From the NCBI RefSeq assembly GCF_003797775.2, contig NZ_CP060725.1, positions 3,962,001-4,026,000 of the forward strand: a stretch of DNA of 64,000 nucleotides, written 5' to 3'. Under the pieces are notes generated by a model. The model worked only from the letters and a program-made list of their open reading frames with translations. It was not told where the DNA came from and ran no database searches. The position numbers and the translations under genes are program-made. Shown piece by piece: positions 1 to 7,728 of this stretch. The number at the start of each line of letters is the position of its first letter. Position 1 is the stretch's first letter. The DNA comes from Sphingopyxis sp. OPL5. Lineage in GTDB: Bacteria; Pseudomonadota; Alphaproteobacteria; Sphingomonadales; Sphingomonadaceae.

Positions 1-647
1 CCAAAGGTCAGCGCCTCGACCCCGATCTCGCTGCGCAAGGCGTCGGAGAATTTCAGCAGGTCGACGTCGGCGCTGGCGAGCGCGTTGTAATCCATCAGCG
101 ACAGGTTGAGCTCGCTGCCGGTTAGCGCCGACAGGATAGCATTGGGGACCCCGCCGCTCACCGCCGCGACGCGCGAACCGAGCGAGAAGGCGGCGTAGCC
201 TCGCCGCGACCCCGTCGCCGAAGCGCTGATGATATTGCTGTCGCGTCCGGTGATGACGCGGCCGAAGAACAGCCGATGCTCGCGCGTTAGCACGACGCGC
301 ACCGCGTTGGGCGACGCACCGCCGGGCGTGAAGCGCCGTTCAGCGGCGACACCGACGTCGGCGACATAGCTGCCGGGGGTCAGCGCGGCGATCGTGATGT
401 CGCAGTTGCAATTGGCGGCGATGATGCGCTCGGCCGCGGCGCGCTCCTCGCCCGGCTTCGCCGCCGCCGCCATCGCCGCGGCGTCGGCGATCCCCTGCAG
501 TTTGCGGCGATCGAGGTGGAGCGATCCGACATCGACCGCGAGCGCGGCGGCGCCGATCAGCATGATCATGCCGAAGGCGGCGGCGACGCTGATGCTGCCA
601 CGAGCGTCGCGCGACAGCCGGGCAACAAGGGGCCGCGCGCGCATCAT
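1..647 (-). CDS. TadG-like pilus-assembly protein, 3' part missing at window edge
   Basis: The gene starts at 647 and runs off the left edge, so about 215 N-terminal residues are visible. After a short basic stretch there is one hydrophobic segment (about residues 18-40) followed by VDVGSLHLDRRKLQGIADAA, the usual opening of TadG/Flp-pilus-associated proteins. These are anchored in the inner membrane with a large periplasmic part. The start ATG overlaps the stop of the upstream tadE gene (ATGA), which implies translational coupling. Such proteins accompany the Tad machinery that exports Flp pili for surface attachment, but no tadA-C genes lie in the visible part. The C-terminal domain, which would settle the subfamily, is outside the window. 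Confidence 0.8.
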   Translation of the reverse strand, partial: MMRARPLVARLSRDARGSISVAAAFGMIMLIGAAALAVDVGSLHLDRRKLQGIADAAAMAAAAKPGEERAAAERIIAANCNCDITIAALTPGSYVADVGVAAERRFTPGGASPNAVRVVLTREHRLFFGRVITGRDSNIISASATGSRRGYAAFSLGSRVAAVSGGVPNAILSALTGSELNLSLMDYNALASADVDLLKFSDALRSEIGVEALTF

Positions 648-1060
648 TCGACCGGCAGTTCGAAGGTCGCGCTGGCGCGGATGATATCGCCCGGCGTGAG
701 CACCAGTGTCGAGCGCAGCAAATTGCCTTCGGGCACATGATAGGCGAGATCGACCGTCACCGTCTGCGCGTTTTCGGACACCAGCACGCTGCGCAATTCG
801 CGTCGATAACCGCCGACACCGTGCATGCTGCGGTCGATCGCGCGGATCGCGACGGCGCGCCGATCGGCGGCATCGAGCCCGGTGATCGCGGCGCGTGCGC
901 CGTCGTTCGCCGCCTGCTGCACGCTGTGCGCGAGCAGGAAATATTGACCATAGATGAGGATGCCGAGCAACAGCATCAGGAAGAGCGGCAGCAGCAGCGC
1001 CGTCTCGATCATCGCGGTGCCGCGCCGGTCGCGGGCCAGTCGGGTCGATGTCTTTGTCAT
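644..1060 (-). CDS. TadE-like pseudopilin/pilus-assembly protein
   Basis: 138 residues. The N-terminus is basic, then RRGTAMIETALLLPLFLMLL, the prepilin-like TadE motif with Glu shortly after the processing site and one transmembrane helix (about residues 17-42). The following QQAANDGARAA is typical of TadE/TadF. The rest is a small periplasmic domain. It precedes and overlaps the tadG-like gene by 4 nt, so the two are co-translated. TadE-family minor pseudopilins are processed by TadV and are needed for Flp pilus biogenesis. The family is clear; the distinction between TadE and TadF is less so. Confidence 0.8.
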   Translation of the reverse strand: MTKTSTRLARDRRGTAMIETALLLPLFLMLLLGILIYGQYFLLAHSVQQAANDGARAAITGLDAADRRAVAIRAIDRSMHGVGGYRRELRSVLVSENAQTVTVDLAYHVPEGNLLRSTLVLTPGDIIRASATFELPVE

Positions 1061-1362
1061 GCCGGCGATTATGCGCAGCGGGCGTAACCGGGCCTGCCTG
1101 CATCGCGGAATCGCGAAATACCGGAATTACACATTTTTGCCGGACCCGATTGATCGAGGGCATATTTCAGTCCGGGCGGCAATCGGCCATTTTTGTTTCG
1201 ATGCAGGAACATTGCTAACGCGATCCTGCCATGGCCGCCGGCCCCGATGTCGGAAAACAGGAAAATTAGGCGCCGAAAACGGCGAAAGCCGCACCCCCTG
1301 GAGGGCGCGGCTTTCGAAACCACGACGATCGGTCAGACGATCGCGAAATCCCTATCCCCGCG
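1061..1362. other. intergenic region with no gene
   Basis: About 300 nt between tadE and the last collar-protein gene. The only structure I see is the hairpin at 1283-1316, annotated separately. The rest shows no convincing coding signal on either strand. It must hold the promoter of the tadE-tadG unit, but I could not fix a -10/-35 pair with confidence. Confidence 0.6.
1283..1316 (-). terminator. hairpin terminator closing the collar-protein array
   Basis: On the minus strand a perfect 10-bp stem (CGAAAGCCGC / GCGGCTTTCG) encloses a GC-rich inner stem-loop (GCCC-TCCA-GGGG-like). It starts about 47 nt after the stop codon of the last gene of the six-gene array, and no comparable terminator was seen inside the array. 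There is no long T tract, so it is a strong hairpin with only moderate support as an intrinsic terminator. Confidence 0.6.
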
Positions 1363-1986
1363 TCAGTTGCGCGCGGGGAAAATGCCCTGCGTCGCGATGC
1401 ACCACTGCACCGTCAGATAGGGCGGGCGAACGGGGATCGGGATATTGTTGCCCGTCGGCTGGAACTGGACTGTTCCCGGACTCATCAAATTGCCGACCGG
1501 GTCACTGCCGCCCAGGAAGCTGCTGTTCGACGAAATACCGAAGGCATTGCCGCTCGCGGTGGTCGCATTCGCCTGCGGCACCGCGGTCTGGACCGCCGAG
1601 CGGTGGGTGTGGCTCGGGATTTGGGTCGTCAGCAACGTCGTCGTTTCGGTTCCCGTCTGTTCGCCCAAAAGATAGGGCGACAGACCCGGTCCGCTGCCCT
1701 GGTTGATCGCCATGCGCCCGCGCATGTCGGGCAGCGCGAACGTCGTCTGCCCATTGCCGCCATAGGTGGTTCCCAGCAACGAGAACAACGCCGTGTTGGT
1801 GCTGATCGCCAGAATCTGGCCCGACGCCGATGCCCAGCCACGCGGGCAGAAATTGAAGCCGACCTGCATCATCTGGCCAAGGTACATCTCGGTCGCCTGC
1901 GCCGATGCCGGCGACGTATAGGCCAGCGAGCTGGCGGTCGTCGCCAACAGCAACGCGACTTTATGAAAATTCCCAGTGCGTGTCAT
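1363..1986 (-). CDS. exported phage-tail-collar-domain protein, type A (block 1)
   Basis: 207 residues. The start at 1986 is chosen because GGGGAGG lies 5 nt upstream and a Sec signal peptide ending ASAQ follows; an in-frame ATG at 2007 lacks a ribosome site. The mature part carries the tail-collar / microcystin-dependent-protein (MdpB-like) signature: GFNFCPRGWASASGQILAI, then NTALFSLLGTTYGGNGQTTF and ALPDMRGRM. It ends in WCIATQGIFPARN. Two cysteines, near the N- and C-termini of the mature protein, could form a disulfide. The collar fold is best known from phage tail fibres, but no phage genes are nearby and the signal peptide points to an exported protein. It is a clear paralog of the gene at 3398-4021 (shared SGNAFGISSN and IFPARN). 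Function unknown. Confidence 0.85.
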   Translation of the reverse strand: MTRTGNFHKVALLLATTASSLAYTSPASAQATEMYLGQMMQVGFNFCPRGWASASGQILAISTNTALFSLLGTTYGGNGQTTFALPDMRGRMAINQGSGPGLSPYLLGEQTGTETTTLLTTQIPSHTHRSAVQTAVPQANATTASGNAFGISSNSSFLGGSDPVGNLMSPGTVQFQPTGNNIPIPVRPPYLTVQWCIATQGIFPARN

Positions 1987-2025
1987 ATACGCCTCCCCAA
2001 ATTTCAATAGGTTCGTCGAGCGCGA

Positions 2026-2631
2026 TCAGTTGCGCGACGGGAATATGCCCTGCAGCGCGATGCAGAAACGGTTGACGAGGAACGGCGACACCGTCGGCGC
2101 CGTCGTCGTCGCGGTGTCGCCCGCGCCCTGTACCGTGATCGTATCGACATGCATCGTGACGTTCAGGTTGGTCCCGGTCGCATATTGATTGTCGGCCGTC
2201 ACGGCGAAGGCATTGCGGAAAGAGCGTCGCTCGGTCGCATTGCCCGGATTGGTTTCGATCGTCGCGACGTGGATATGCGCCGGCAGGTTCGACTGGTTCA
2301 GTGTTGCCTGCTGCGCTCCGCCGACCTGGCCCAGGGCATAGGGGCTAAGGCCCGGCCCCTGACCCTGGCTGATCGCCATGCGCCCGCGCAGGTCGGGCAG
2401 CGCGAAGGTCTGGACACCATTGCCGCCATAGGTGGTCCCCAGCAACGAAAAAAGCGCTGTATTCTGTGCGATCGAAAGAATCTGGCCGTCGGTGGTGGCC
2501 CAGCCGCGCGGGCAGAAGCTGTTGCCGACCTCGATAATCTGCCCGAGATAATAGTCCTGCGCCGCCGCCGGCACCGCCGCGATCGCTGCCGCGCTTGCCG
2601 CGCCCAGTGCGAGAATTTTTGTATGCCGCAT
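2026..2631 (-). CDS. exported phage-tail-collar-domain protein, type B (block 1)
   Basis: 201 residues. Start ATG at 2631, 7 nt after AGGGGAG; the ATG at 2637 is only 1 nt from that site, and the long upstream extension of the frame has no ribosome site. A signal peptide ending AAAQ is followed by the collar signature (FCPRGWATTDGQILSI, LLGTTYGGNGVQTFALPD) and the C-terminal FCIALQGIFPSRN. The type-B mark TERRSFRNAF is shared with the gene at 4066-4686. Two cysteines only, as in the other members. It lies 39 nt upstream of the type-A gene and is probably co-transcribed with it. Exported; role unknown. Confidence 0.85.
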   Translation of the reverse strand: MRHTKILALGAASAAAIAAVPAAAQDYYLGQIIEVGNSFCPRGWATTDGQILSIAQNTALFSLLGTTYGGNGVQTFALPDLRGRMAISQGQGPGLSPYALGQVGGAQQATLNQSNLPAHIHVATIETNPGNATERRSFRNAFAVTADNQYATGTNLNVTMHVDTITVQGAGDTATTTAPTVSPFLVNRFCIALQGIFPSRN

Positions 2632-2693
2632 CGTCATACTCCCCTGAAATCCCTCTACCCTCGATGCGCGCCAGCGCGCGCCGACCCGCGCCG

Positions 2694-3299
2694 TCAGTTC
2701 GACGACGGGAAAATCCCGAATGCCTTCACGCAATATCGGATCGCCAGCAGCGGCGGGACGATCAAATAGGGCTGATTGCCGCCGGCGTTCGCGACGACGA
2801 TCGACCCGCGCTCCATCAGGTTCGAGTTGGGTGCGGTACCGTTGATATATTTCATCGCCGGCGTCGTCGCAAAGTTATTGCCAACCGGCGTGGTGGCATT
2901 GGCGGCGTCGCTCGTCGCCTTCATCAGCGCGATATGCTCGTGCTTCGGCATCCCGGCCAGCGTCATCGTGTTGGTTTCGGTGCCGCCGGTCTGGCCCTGA
3001 ACGCGCGTGGTCAACCCGTTGCCGGTCCCGACGTGCATCGAATAGCGCCCGCGCATGTCGGGCATGGCGAAGGTGTTCACCCCGTCGCCGCCATAGGTCG
3101 TCCCGAACAGCGTATAGAGCGCCGAATTGTTCGCGATCGAGATCAATTGCCCGTTCGCTTCATAGGTATCGCGCGGGCAGAAATTATAGGGGACCTTCAA
3201 CAATTCCCCCATATAAGTGTCCTGAGCCGCCGCCGGCGCCGCCAGTCCGATCACCGCGACCGCAGCCGCATACCAACGCGATTTATGCACGAAAGCCAT
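2694..3299 (-). CDS. exported phage-tail-collar-domain protein, type C (block 1)
   Basis: 201 residues with a signal peptide ending AAAQ. The collar motif is present in a slightly different form: FCPRDTYEANGQLISI, LFGTTYGGDGVNTFAMPDMR, and a C-terminal YCVKAFGIFPSSN. The IFPSSN ending and the GG(N/D)QP motif before the last strand match the gene at 4738-5352, so these two form the type-C pair. It is the first gene of block 1 in transcription order, preceded by an AT-rich gap with a promoter-like sequence (3333-3360). The function of exported collar-fold proteins is not established; adhesion or ligand binding is only a guess. Confidence 0.85.
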   Translation of the reverse strand: MAFVHKSRWYAAAVAVIGLAAPAAAQDTYMGELLKVPYNFCPRDTYEANGQLISIANNSALYTLFGTTYGGDGVNTFAMPDMRGRYSMHVGTGNGLTTRVQGQTGGTETNTMTLAGMPKHEHIALMKATSDAANATTPVGNNFATTPAMKYINGTAPNSNLMERGSIVVANAGGNQPYLIVPPLLAIRYCVKAFGIFPSSN

Positions 3300-3332
3300 T
3301 GCCCCGTCCCCCTGCCCTGATCAATGGCGCGA

Positions 3333-3360
3333 AGGCTAAATGTTTTTACTTCAAAGTCAA
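3333..3360 (-). promoter_or_regulatory. promoter candidate for collar block 1
   Basis: On the minus strand TTGACT (3360-3355), 16 nt, then TAGCCT (3338-3333), within the only AT-rich gap inside the array. The same arrangement, TTGACT-N16-TAnnnT, lies upstream of block 2 at 5381-5408. The recurrence before both type-C genes supports a real sigma70-type promoter. Confidence 0.5.
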
Positions 3361-3374
3361 ACGACCTTTGCTTA

Positions 3375-3392
3375 TCCCAAAAGAATTTGGGA
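3375..3392 (-). terminator. small hairpin after the block-2 type-A gene
   Basis: A 7-bp stem (TCCCAAA / TTTGGGA) with a 4-nt loop begins 6 nt after the stop codon of the gene at 3398-4021. It has no T tract, so it could be a weak terminator/attenuator between blocks, or a protein-binding site just upstream of the block-1 promoter. Confidence 0.3.
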
Positions 3393-3397
3393 GGACT

Positions 3398-4021
3398 TTA
3401 GTTGCGCGCCGGGAAAATGCCCTCGACCGCGATGCACCATTTCAGCGCAATATAGGGCGGCCGGTTCGTAAGCGGCTGCGACCCGCCGGTCGGCAGGACC
3501 TGTACCATCGTGCGATCCATGGTGTTGCCCGTCGGATCGATCCCGGTCAGGAAGCTGTTGTTCGACGAGATGCCGAACGCGTTGCCCGAAGCGGTCGTGC
3601 TATTGGCCTGCGCATTCGCGGTCTGGATCGCGGCGCGGTGGTCGTGCTTGGGCAGGTTGGCCACAGTCAGCGTCGTGGTTTCGGCTCCCGCCTGCTGCCC
3701 GGGGTCATAGGTCGACAGCCCGGGCCCCTGCCCCGGATGATTGGCGGAGCGGCCGCTCATATTCGGCAGGGCAAAGGTCGTCTGGCCATTGCCGCCATAG
3801 GTGGTGCCCAACAGCGAAAAAAGCGCCGTATTCTGCGAAATCGGCAATGTTTGACCGCTGGCCTGGAGAAAGCCGCGCGGACAGAAGTTGAAGCCGACCT
3901 GAAACATTTCGCCGAGGTAAGGATCTGCAGCGTCGGCCTGCGCCGGTGCCGAATAGGCCAAAGTGCTGCCGCCCGCCACGAGCGCCAGGGTGAAATTCCG
4001 GATTGCCGTCTTGCCTGCCAT
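3398..4021 (-). CDS. exported phage-tail-collar-domain protein, type A (block 2)
   Basis: 207 residues, the same length as its block-1 partner. The start at 4021 follows GGAGGCGGG; the longer open frame upstream has no ribosome site. The signal peptide is long (cleavage probably after APAQA). The mature protein has GFNFCPRGFLQASGQTLPI, NTALFSLLGTTYGGNGQTTF and the type-A mark SGNAFGISSNNSFL, and ends WCIAVEGIFPARN. In place of ALPDMRGRM it has ALPNMSGRS, so the conserved Arg of the collar motif is lost in this copy. It is the last gene of block 2. Function unknown. Confidence 0.85.
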   Translation of the reverse strand: MAGKTAIRNFTLALVAGGSTLAYSAPAQADAADPYLGEMFQVGFNFCPRGFLQASGQTLPISQNTALFSLLGTTYGGNGQTTFALPNMSGRSANHPGQGPGLSTYDPGQQAGAETTTLTVANLPKHDHRAAIQTANAQANSTTASGNAFGISSNNSFLTGIDPTGNTMDRTMVQVLPTGGSQPLTNRPPYIALKWCIAVEGIFPARN

Positions 4022-4065
4022 GTCCCGCCTCCAATTTCGATGTTTCGATCGCCCGAAAGCGCAGC

Positions 4066-4686
4066 TCAGTTGCGCGAGGGGAATATGCCCTGCAGCACGA
4101 CGCAATACTGGGTCACCAGAAAGGGCGACATATTCGGAATCGGCACCCCGTCGGTGCCGGTCTTCTGGACCGTCAGCGTTTCGGAATGCATGGTGCCGTC
4201 AAACGACACCGGGCCGCTCACCGGCGGCGTTTTATACTGGTTGTCGGGGGTCGTCGCAAAGGCATTGCGGAACGACCGCCGCTCGTTCGTCGCATCGGTC
4301 AACGACAAGAACGCCCCGGCATGGGAATGCGACGGCAGCGTATTGCTCGTCAGCGTGACAGTCTCCTGCCCGGAAATCTGACCTTGTTGATAGAATGCGC
4401 CACCGCCGAGTTGCCCGTCGCCGATCACCATCCGGCCGCGGATGTCGGGAAGCGCAAAAGTGTTGACGCCATTGCCGCCATAGGTCGTGCCGAGCAGCGA
4501 AAACAAGGCCGTATTCTGCTGGATCGAGAGAAGCTGTCCGCTCGCGCTTGCAAAACCGCGCGGGCAGTAAGCCGCTCCGACCTCCAAAATCTGTCCGAGA
4601 AAGAAAGTTTGCGCCGTCGCGGGCGTTGCCGATGCAATCGCCGCCACCGATGCCGTGGCCAGCGCCAGAGATTTTCCGTGCCGCAT
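4066..4686 (-). CDS. exported phage-tail-collar-domain protein, type B (block 2)
   Basis: 206 residues. Start ATG at 4686 follows AGGGGA with good spacing. A signal peptide ending ATAQ is followed by FCPRG-like AYCPRGFASASGQLLSI, NTALFSLLGTTYGGNGVNTF and ALPDIRGRM, then TNERRSFRNAFA, which pairs it with the gene at 2026-2631. It ends YCVVLQGIFPSRN. The region between the collar motif and the C-terminal strand (GDGQLGGGAFYQQGQ) departs from the other members, which have GQGPGLSxYxxGQ there. Exported; function unknown. Confidence 0.85.
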   Translation of the reverse strand: MRHGKSLALATASVAAIASATPATAQTFFLGQILEVGAAYCPRGFASASGQLLSIQQNTALFSLLGTTYGGNGVNTFALPDIRGRMVIGDGQLGGGAFYQQGQISGQETVTLTSNTLPSHSHAGAFLSLTDATNERRSFRNAFATTPDNQYKTPPVSGPVSFDGTMHSETLTVQKTGTDGVPIPNMSPFLVTQYCVVLQGIFPSRN

Positions 4687-4737
4687 GATATTTCCCCTAA
4701 AGCCCTTTACCCGAAGCGCCGCCGCGCCCAGCACCGC

Positions 4738-5352
4738 CTAATTCGACGACGGATAGATGCCGGCCGTGACGACGCAATAACGGATCGTCAGCGTCGGCGG
4801 CCGATGGTCCCACGGCTGGTCGCCGCCGGTCGGCCGGATGATCACCGTCTCGCGATTCATCAGGTTTGACACCGGGACGGTTCCGCTGACATATTTGTTC
4901 GCGGGCGTGGTCGCGAAAACGTTGCGGAACGAACGCTGCGAATCACCCGCCGCCGATGTGGTGCGGAGCAGCGCGACATGCTCATGCCGCGGCATGTTGG
5001 CGATCGTCATCAAATTGGTCTCGGTGCCGCTTTTTTGCCCGAGGACACGGTTGGTCAGACCCGGGCCCTGCCCCACGCTGATCGACGAGCGTCCACGAAA
5101 ATCGGGCAATGCAAAGGTGGTGACCCCGTCGCCGCCATAAGTGGTGCCGTATAGATTATAGAGCGTGCTTTCCTGCGCGATGCTCAGCAGCTGCCCCTCG
5201 GCATTCAACGTGCCGATCGGACAGAAACTGCCGGCAGTCTTGACGATCTGACCGACATAATTGTTCTGCGCCGCTGCGGGTGCCGCAAGGCTCGCCGCGC
5301 CGATCGCCAGTGCGGATACCGAAATATATGTGAATCTGCGTGGCACAGCCAT
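4738..5352 (-). CDS. exported phage-tail-collar-domain protein, type C (block 2)
   Basis: 204 residues. The frame can also start at a GTG at 5355, but the ATG at 5352 is better placed after AAGGGGGG. The signal peptide ends AAAQ. The collar signature is FCPIGTLNAEGQLLSI, YGTTYGGDGVTTFALPDFRG, and it ends YCVVTAGIYPSSN. It shares FRNVFATTPANKY and the GGDQP motif with type-C/B relatives and pairs with 2694-3299. It is the first gene of the six-gene array, with a promoter candidate just upstream. Exported; role unknown. Confidence 0.85.
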   Translation of the reverse strand: MAVPRRFTYISVSALAIGAASLAAPAAAQNNYVGQIVKTAGSFCPIGTLNAEGQLLSIAQESTLYNLYGTTYGGDGVTTFALPDFRGRSSISVGQGPGLTNRVLGQKSGTETNLMTIANMPRHEHVALLRTTSAAGDSQRSFRNVFATTPANKYVSGTVPVSNLMNRETVIIRPTGGDQPWDHRPPTLTIRYCVVTAGIYPSSN

Positions 5353-5380
5353 CACCCCCCTTGATGCCGCAAGTCGGGGA

Positions 5381-5408
5381 ACGGTAACGGCTGCTTGCCA
5401 AAAGTCAA
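5381..5408 (-). promoter_or_regulatory. promoter candidate for collar block 2
   Basis: On the minus strand TTGACT (5408-5403), 16 nt, TACCGT (5386-5381), about 30 nt upstream of the first collar gene. It matches the arrangement before block 1, including a shared TTTGACTTT core. Confidence 0.5.
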
Positions 5409-5453
5409 AGCCGACAATTCATATATTTCAGCCGCTTGAACCGGCCTCGATGA

Positions 5454-6335
5454 TCAGCTGCCGTCGGCGACCGCCAATTTATCCTGCGTCCGCGTGTCGA
5501 AATCCGACGCGTCGTGCCGCTCGTGCAACTGGCTCGCGGGGTCGCCGGTCACCCGGTTGACCATGCGTCCGCGCTTGACTGCGGGCCGCTTGGCGATTGC
5601 ATCTGTCCAGCGCTGGACATTCTTATACTCCTGCACCTGCAGGAACTCGCCGGCGTCATAGACCAGCCCCTTGGCCAGCGCGCCATACCAGGGCCAGGTC
5701 GCCATGTCGGCAATGCTGTAGTCGCTGCCGCCCAGATACTCGCTTTCGGCAAGGCGGCGGTCGAGCACGTCGAGCTGGCGCTTCACCTCCATCGCATAGC
5801 GGTTGATCGGATACTCCATCTTATAGGGCGCATAGGCGTAGAAATGGCCGAAACCGCCGCCGAGGAAAGGCGTGCTGCCCATCTGCCACATCAGCCATGA
5901 CAGCACCTCGGCGCGCGCCGCGGTTTCGGTCGGCAGGAAAGCGCCGAATTTCTCGGCAAGGTGGATCAGGATCGCGCCCGATTCAAAGATGCGGATCGGC
6001 GCCGCACCGCTGCGGTCGACCATGACCGGGATCTTGCTGTTGGGGTTGGCGGCGACATAACCGCTCGAAAACTGGTCGCCCTCGCCGATGTTGATCAGCC
6101 AGGCGTCATATTCGGCGCCGCTATGGCCCGCCGCGAGCAGCTCTTCGAGCATGACCGTCACCTTCACGCCATTGGGCGTGCCGAGCGAATAGAGCTGGAG
6201 CGGGTGCTTGCCGACCGGCAGGTCCTTGTCGTGGGTTGGCCCGGCGATCGGCCGGTTGATGTTCGCGAAACGCCCTCCGCTTTCCTTGTCCCAGGTCCAG
6301 ACCTTCGGCGGAATATAGTCGTTGGCGTCGCTCAT
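5454..6335 (-). CDS. yghU: YghU-type glutathione-dependent disulfide-bond oxidoreductase
   Basis: 293 residues. The N-terminal extension (YIPPKVWTWDKESGGRFANI, then NRPIAGPTHDKDLPVGKHP) is diagnostic of the YghU/YfcG nu-class GST group. A thioredoxin-like domain follows with YSLGTPNGVKVTVMLEELL; the Thr-Pro-Asn segment takes the place of the usual catalytic Ser/Tyr. NPNSKIPVMVD is the glutathione-binding cis-Pro loop, and FESGAILIHLAEKFG closes the domain. The C-terminal helical GST domain covers about residues 160-270. Known relatives bind two glutathiones and reduce disulfides; this is a cytosolic enzyme. It stands alone, downstream of the CoA-transferase. Confidence 0.9.
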   Translation of the reverse strand: MSDANDYIPPKVWTWDKESGGRFANINRPIAGPTHDKDLPVGKHPLQLYSLGTPNGVKVTVMLEELLAAGHSGAEYDAWLINIGEGDQFSSGYVAANPNSKIPVMVDRSGAAPIRIFESGAILIHLAEKFGAFLPTETAARAEVLSWLMWQMGSTPFLGGGFGHFYAYAPYKMEYPINRYAMEVKRQLDVLDRRLAESEYLGGSDYSIADMATWPWYGALAKGLVYDAGEFLQVQEYKNVQRWTDAIAKRPAVKRGRMVNRVTGDPASQLHERHDASDFDTRTQDKLAVADGS

Positions 6336-6407
6336 CGGGCACTCCTGCGCTAAATCTGTACTGACCGGTATCTAATCATCCGCAGCCGCGACGTCCAGTG
6401 AGGCCGT

Positions 6408-7586
6408 TCAAATTATACTTCGCGCACGCAAAGCCGAAATCGCGTCGGTATCATAACCGATCGCCGCGAGGATCGCGTCGCTATGCTCGCCGACCTGCGG
6501 CGCGGCGGCGGGATCGGCCTTGGCACTCGCCGACAGGGTGATCGGGGTGCGCACGACGGGCGCCGCACCAAAGGCGCCCGGATAGGCCATCGCTTCGACC
6601 AGCCCCGCCGCCGCGACCTGCGGGTGCGCCAGCGCCTCCGACGGCTTCAGCACCGCCCCCGCCGGCACCCTCGCCGCGCCGAGTTCGGCCAGCGCCGCTT
6701 CGTTCGTCCGCGCCGCACACCATTCGGCCATCACTGCGCTCAGTTCCTCACCATGGCCACCACGCGCAATGTCGTTAGAGAAGCGCGGGTCGTCGGCCAG
6801 CTCCGGCCGCCCGACCAGCCGCGCCCAGCGCGCAAAGATCGGGTTGCCGACGACCTGCGTCATGATCCATCCGTCCTGCGTCGCAAAGATGTCGGTTGGC
6901 GCCGAACTGAAGGCCCGGTTGCCCATCATGCCGCGGTCGATGCCGTTCAGCGCATGGTCGATCGTCAGCCCGTTGGTGATCGCGAGCGCTGTGCCGAGCA
7001 GCGATCCCGACACGCGCTGGCCCTCGCCCGTCGTCTCGCGCTCGCGCAGCGCGAGCATCACGCCGAAGGCGCAATGCAGCGCGGTGGTGAAGTCGACATA
7101 ATTGACCTGCGCCCGCGCGGGTTCGCCATGCTTGCCGCCGATATGCACCGCGCCCGACATCGCCTGTCCGACCGCGTCGAAACCGACATGCTGCGCCAAC
7201 GGCCCTTCTGTTCCGAAAGCCGAAGCGGTGACCAGGATGATGCGTGGGTTGAGCGCCGACAGCGTCGGATAATCGAGCCCCAGCTTAACCAGCGCGTCGT
7301 CGGGCATGTTGGCGATCACGACATCGGCGGTGGCGACCAGCTTGCGCACGATCGCGCGCCCCTCATCGCTGCCTGGCTTGAGCGTGAGGCAGCGCTTGCC
7401 GCGGTTCATCTGCAGGAACATCGCCCCCGACCCATCCTCGGCAACCGGCACCGAAAAACGGTCCTCATTCCCGCCGGGCGCCTCGATGCGGATCACGTCG
7501 GCGCCGTAGTCGGCGAGCAGCGCGCCGCAATAGGGACCGGCGATATAACGTCCGAAATCCAGCACCCGGATACCCGTCAATGGCAC
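6408..7586 (-). CDS. CaiB/BaiF (class III) CoA-transferase
   Basis: 392 residues, the usual family length. It opens GIRVLDFGRYIAGPYCGALL, then ADYGADVIRIEAPGG and MNRGKRCLTLK, all standard for family III CoA-transferases such as CaiB, Frc and BaiF. The catalytic Asp that forms the acyl-anhydride with CoA is most likely D165 in NYVDFTTAL. Substrates cannot be told from sequence: oxalate, carnitine, succinate/mesaconate and alpha-methylacyl-CoA racemase-like members look alike. No acyl-CoA pathway genes are adjacent, so the context gives no hint. Confidence 0.85.
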   Translation of the reverse strand: MPLTGIRVLDFGRYIAGPYCGALLADYGADVIRIEAPGGNEDRFSVPVAEDGSGAMFLQMNRGKRCLTLKPGSDEGRAIVRKLVATADVVIANMPDDALVKLGLDYPTLSALNPRIILVTASAFGTEGPLAQHVGFDAVGQAMSGAVHIGGKHGEPARAQVNYVDFTTALHCAFGVMLALRERETTGEGQRVSGSLLGTALAITNGLTIDHALNGIDRGMMGNRAFSSAPTDIFATQDGWIMTQVVGNPIFARWARLVGRPELADDPRFSNDIARGGHGEELSAVMAEWCAARTNEAALAELGAARVPAGAVLKPSEALAHPQVAAAGLVEAMAYPGAFGAAPVVRTPITLSASAKADPAAAPQVGEHSDAILAAIGYDTDAISALRARSII

Positions 7587-7728
7587 GCCTTGCTCTCCCG
7601 CTTATGTTTCTGGCGAACGGGCTAGCAGCCGTCCGTCGACCGGACCAGCGCCTTCATCGAAACCCCGCGCTTGCACTCGGGCGGCAAAGCCATATGGTCG
7701 CAGCATTATTTCAACAGGGGAAACTAAA

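Noticed and set aside
1363..5352. A prophage or tailocin remnant, suggested by tail-collar domains
   Set aside because: No other structural, lysis, integrase or regulatory phage genes are present, and every protein has a Sec signal peptide.
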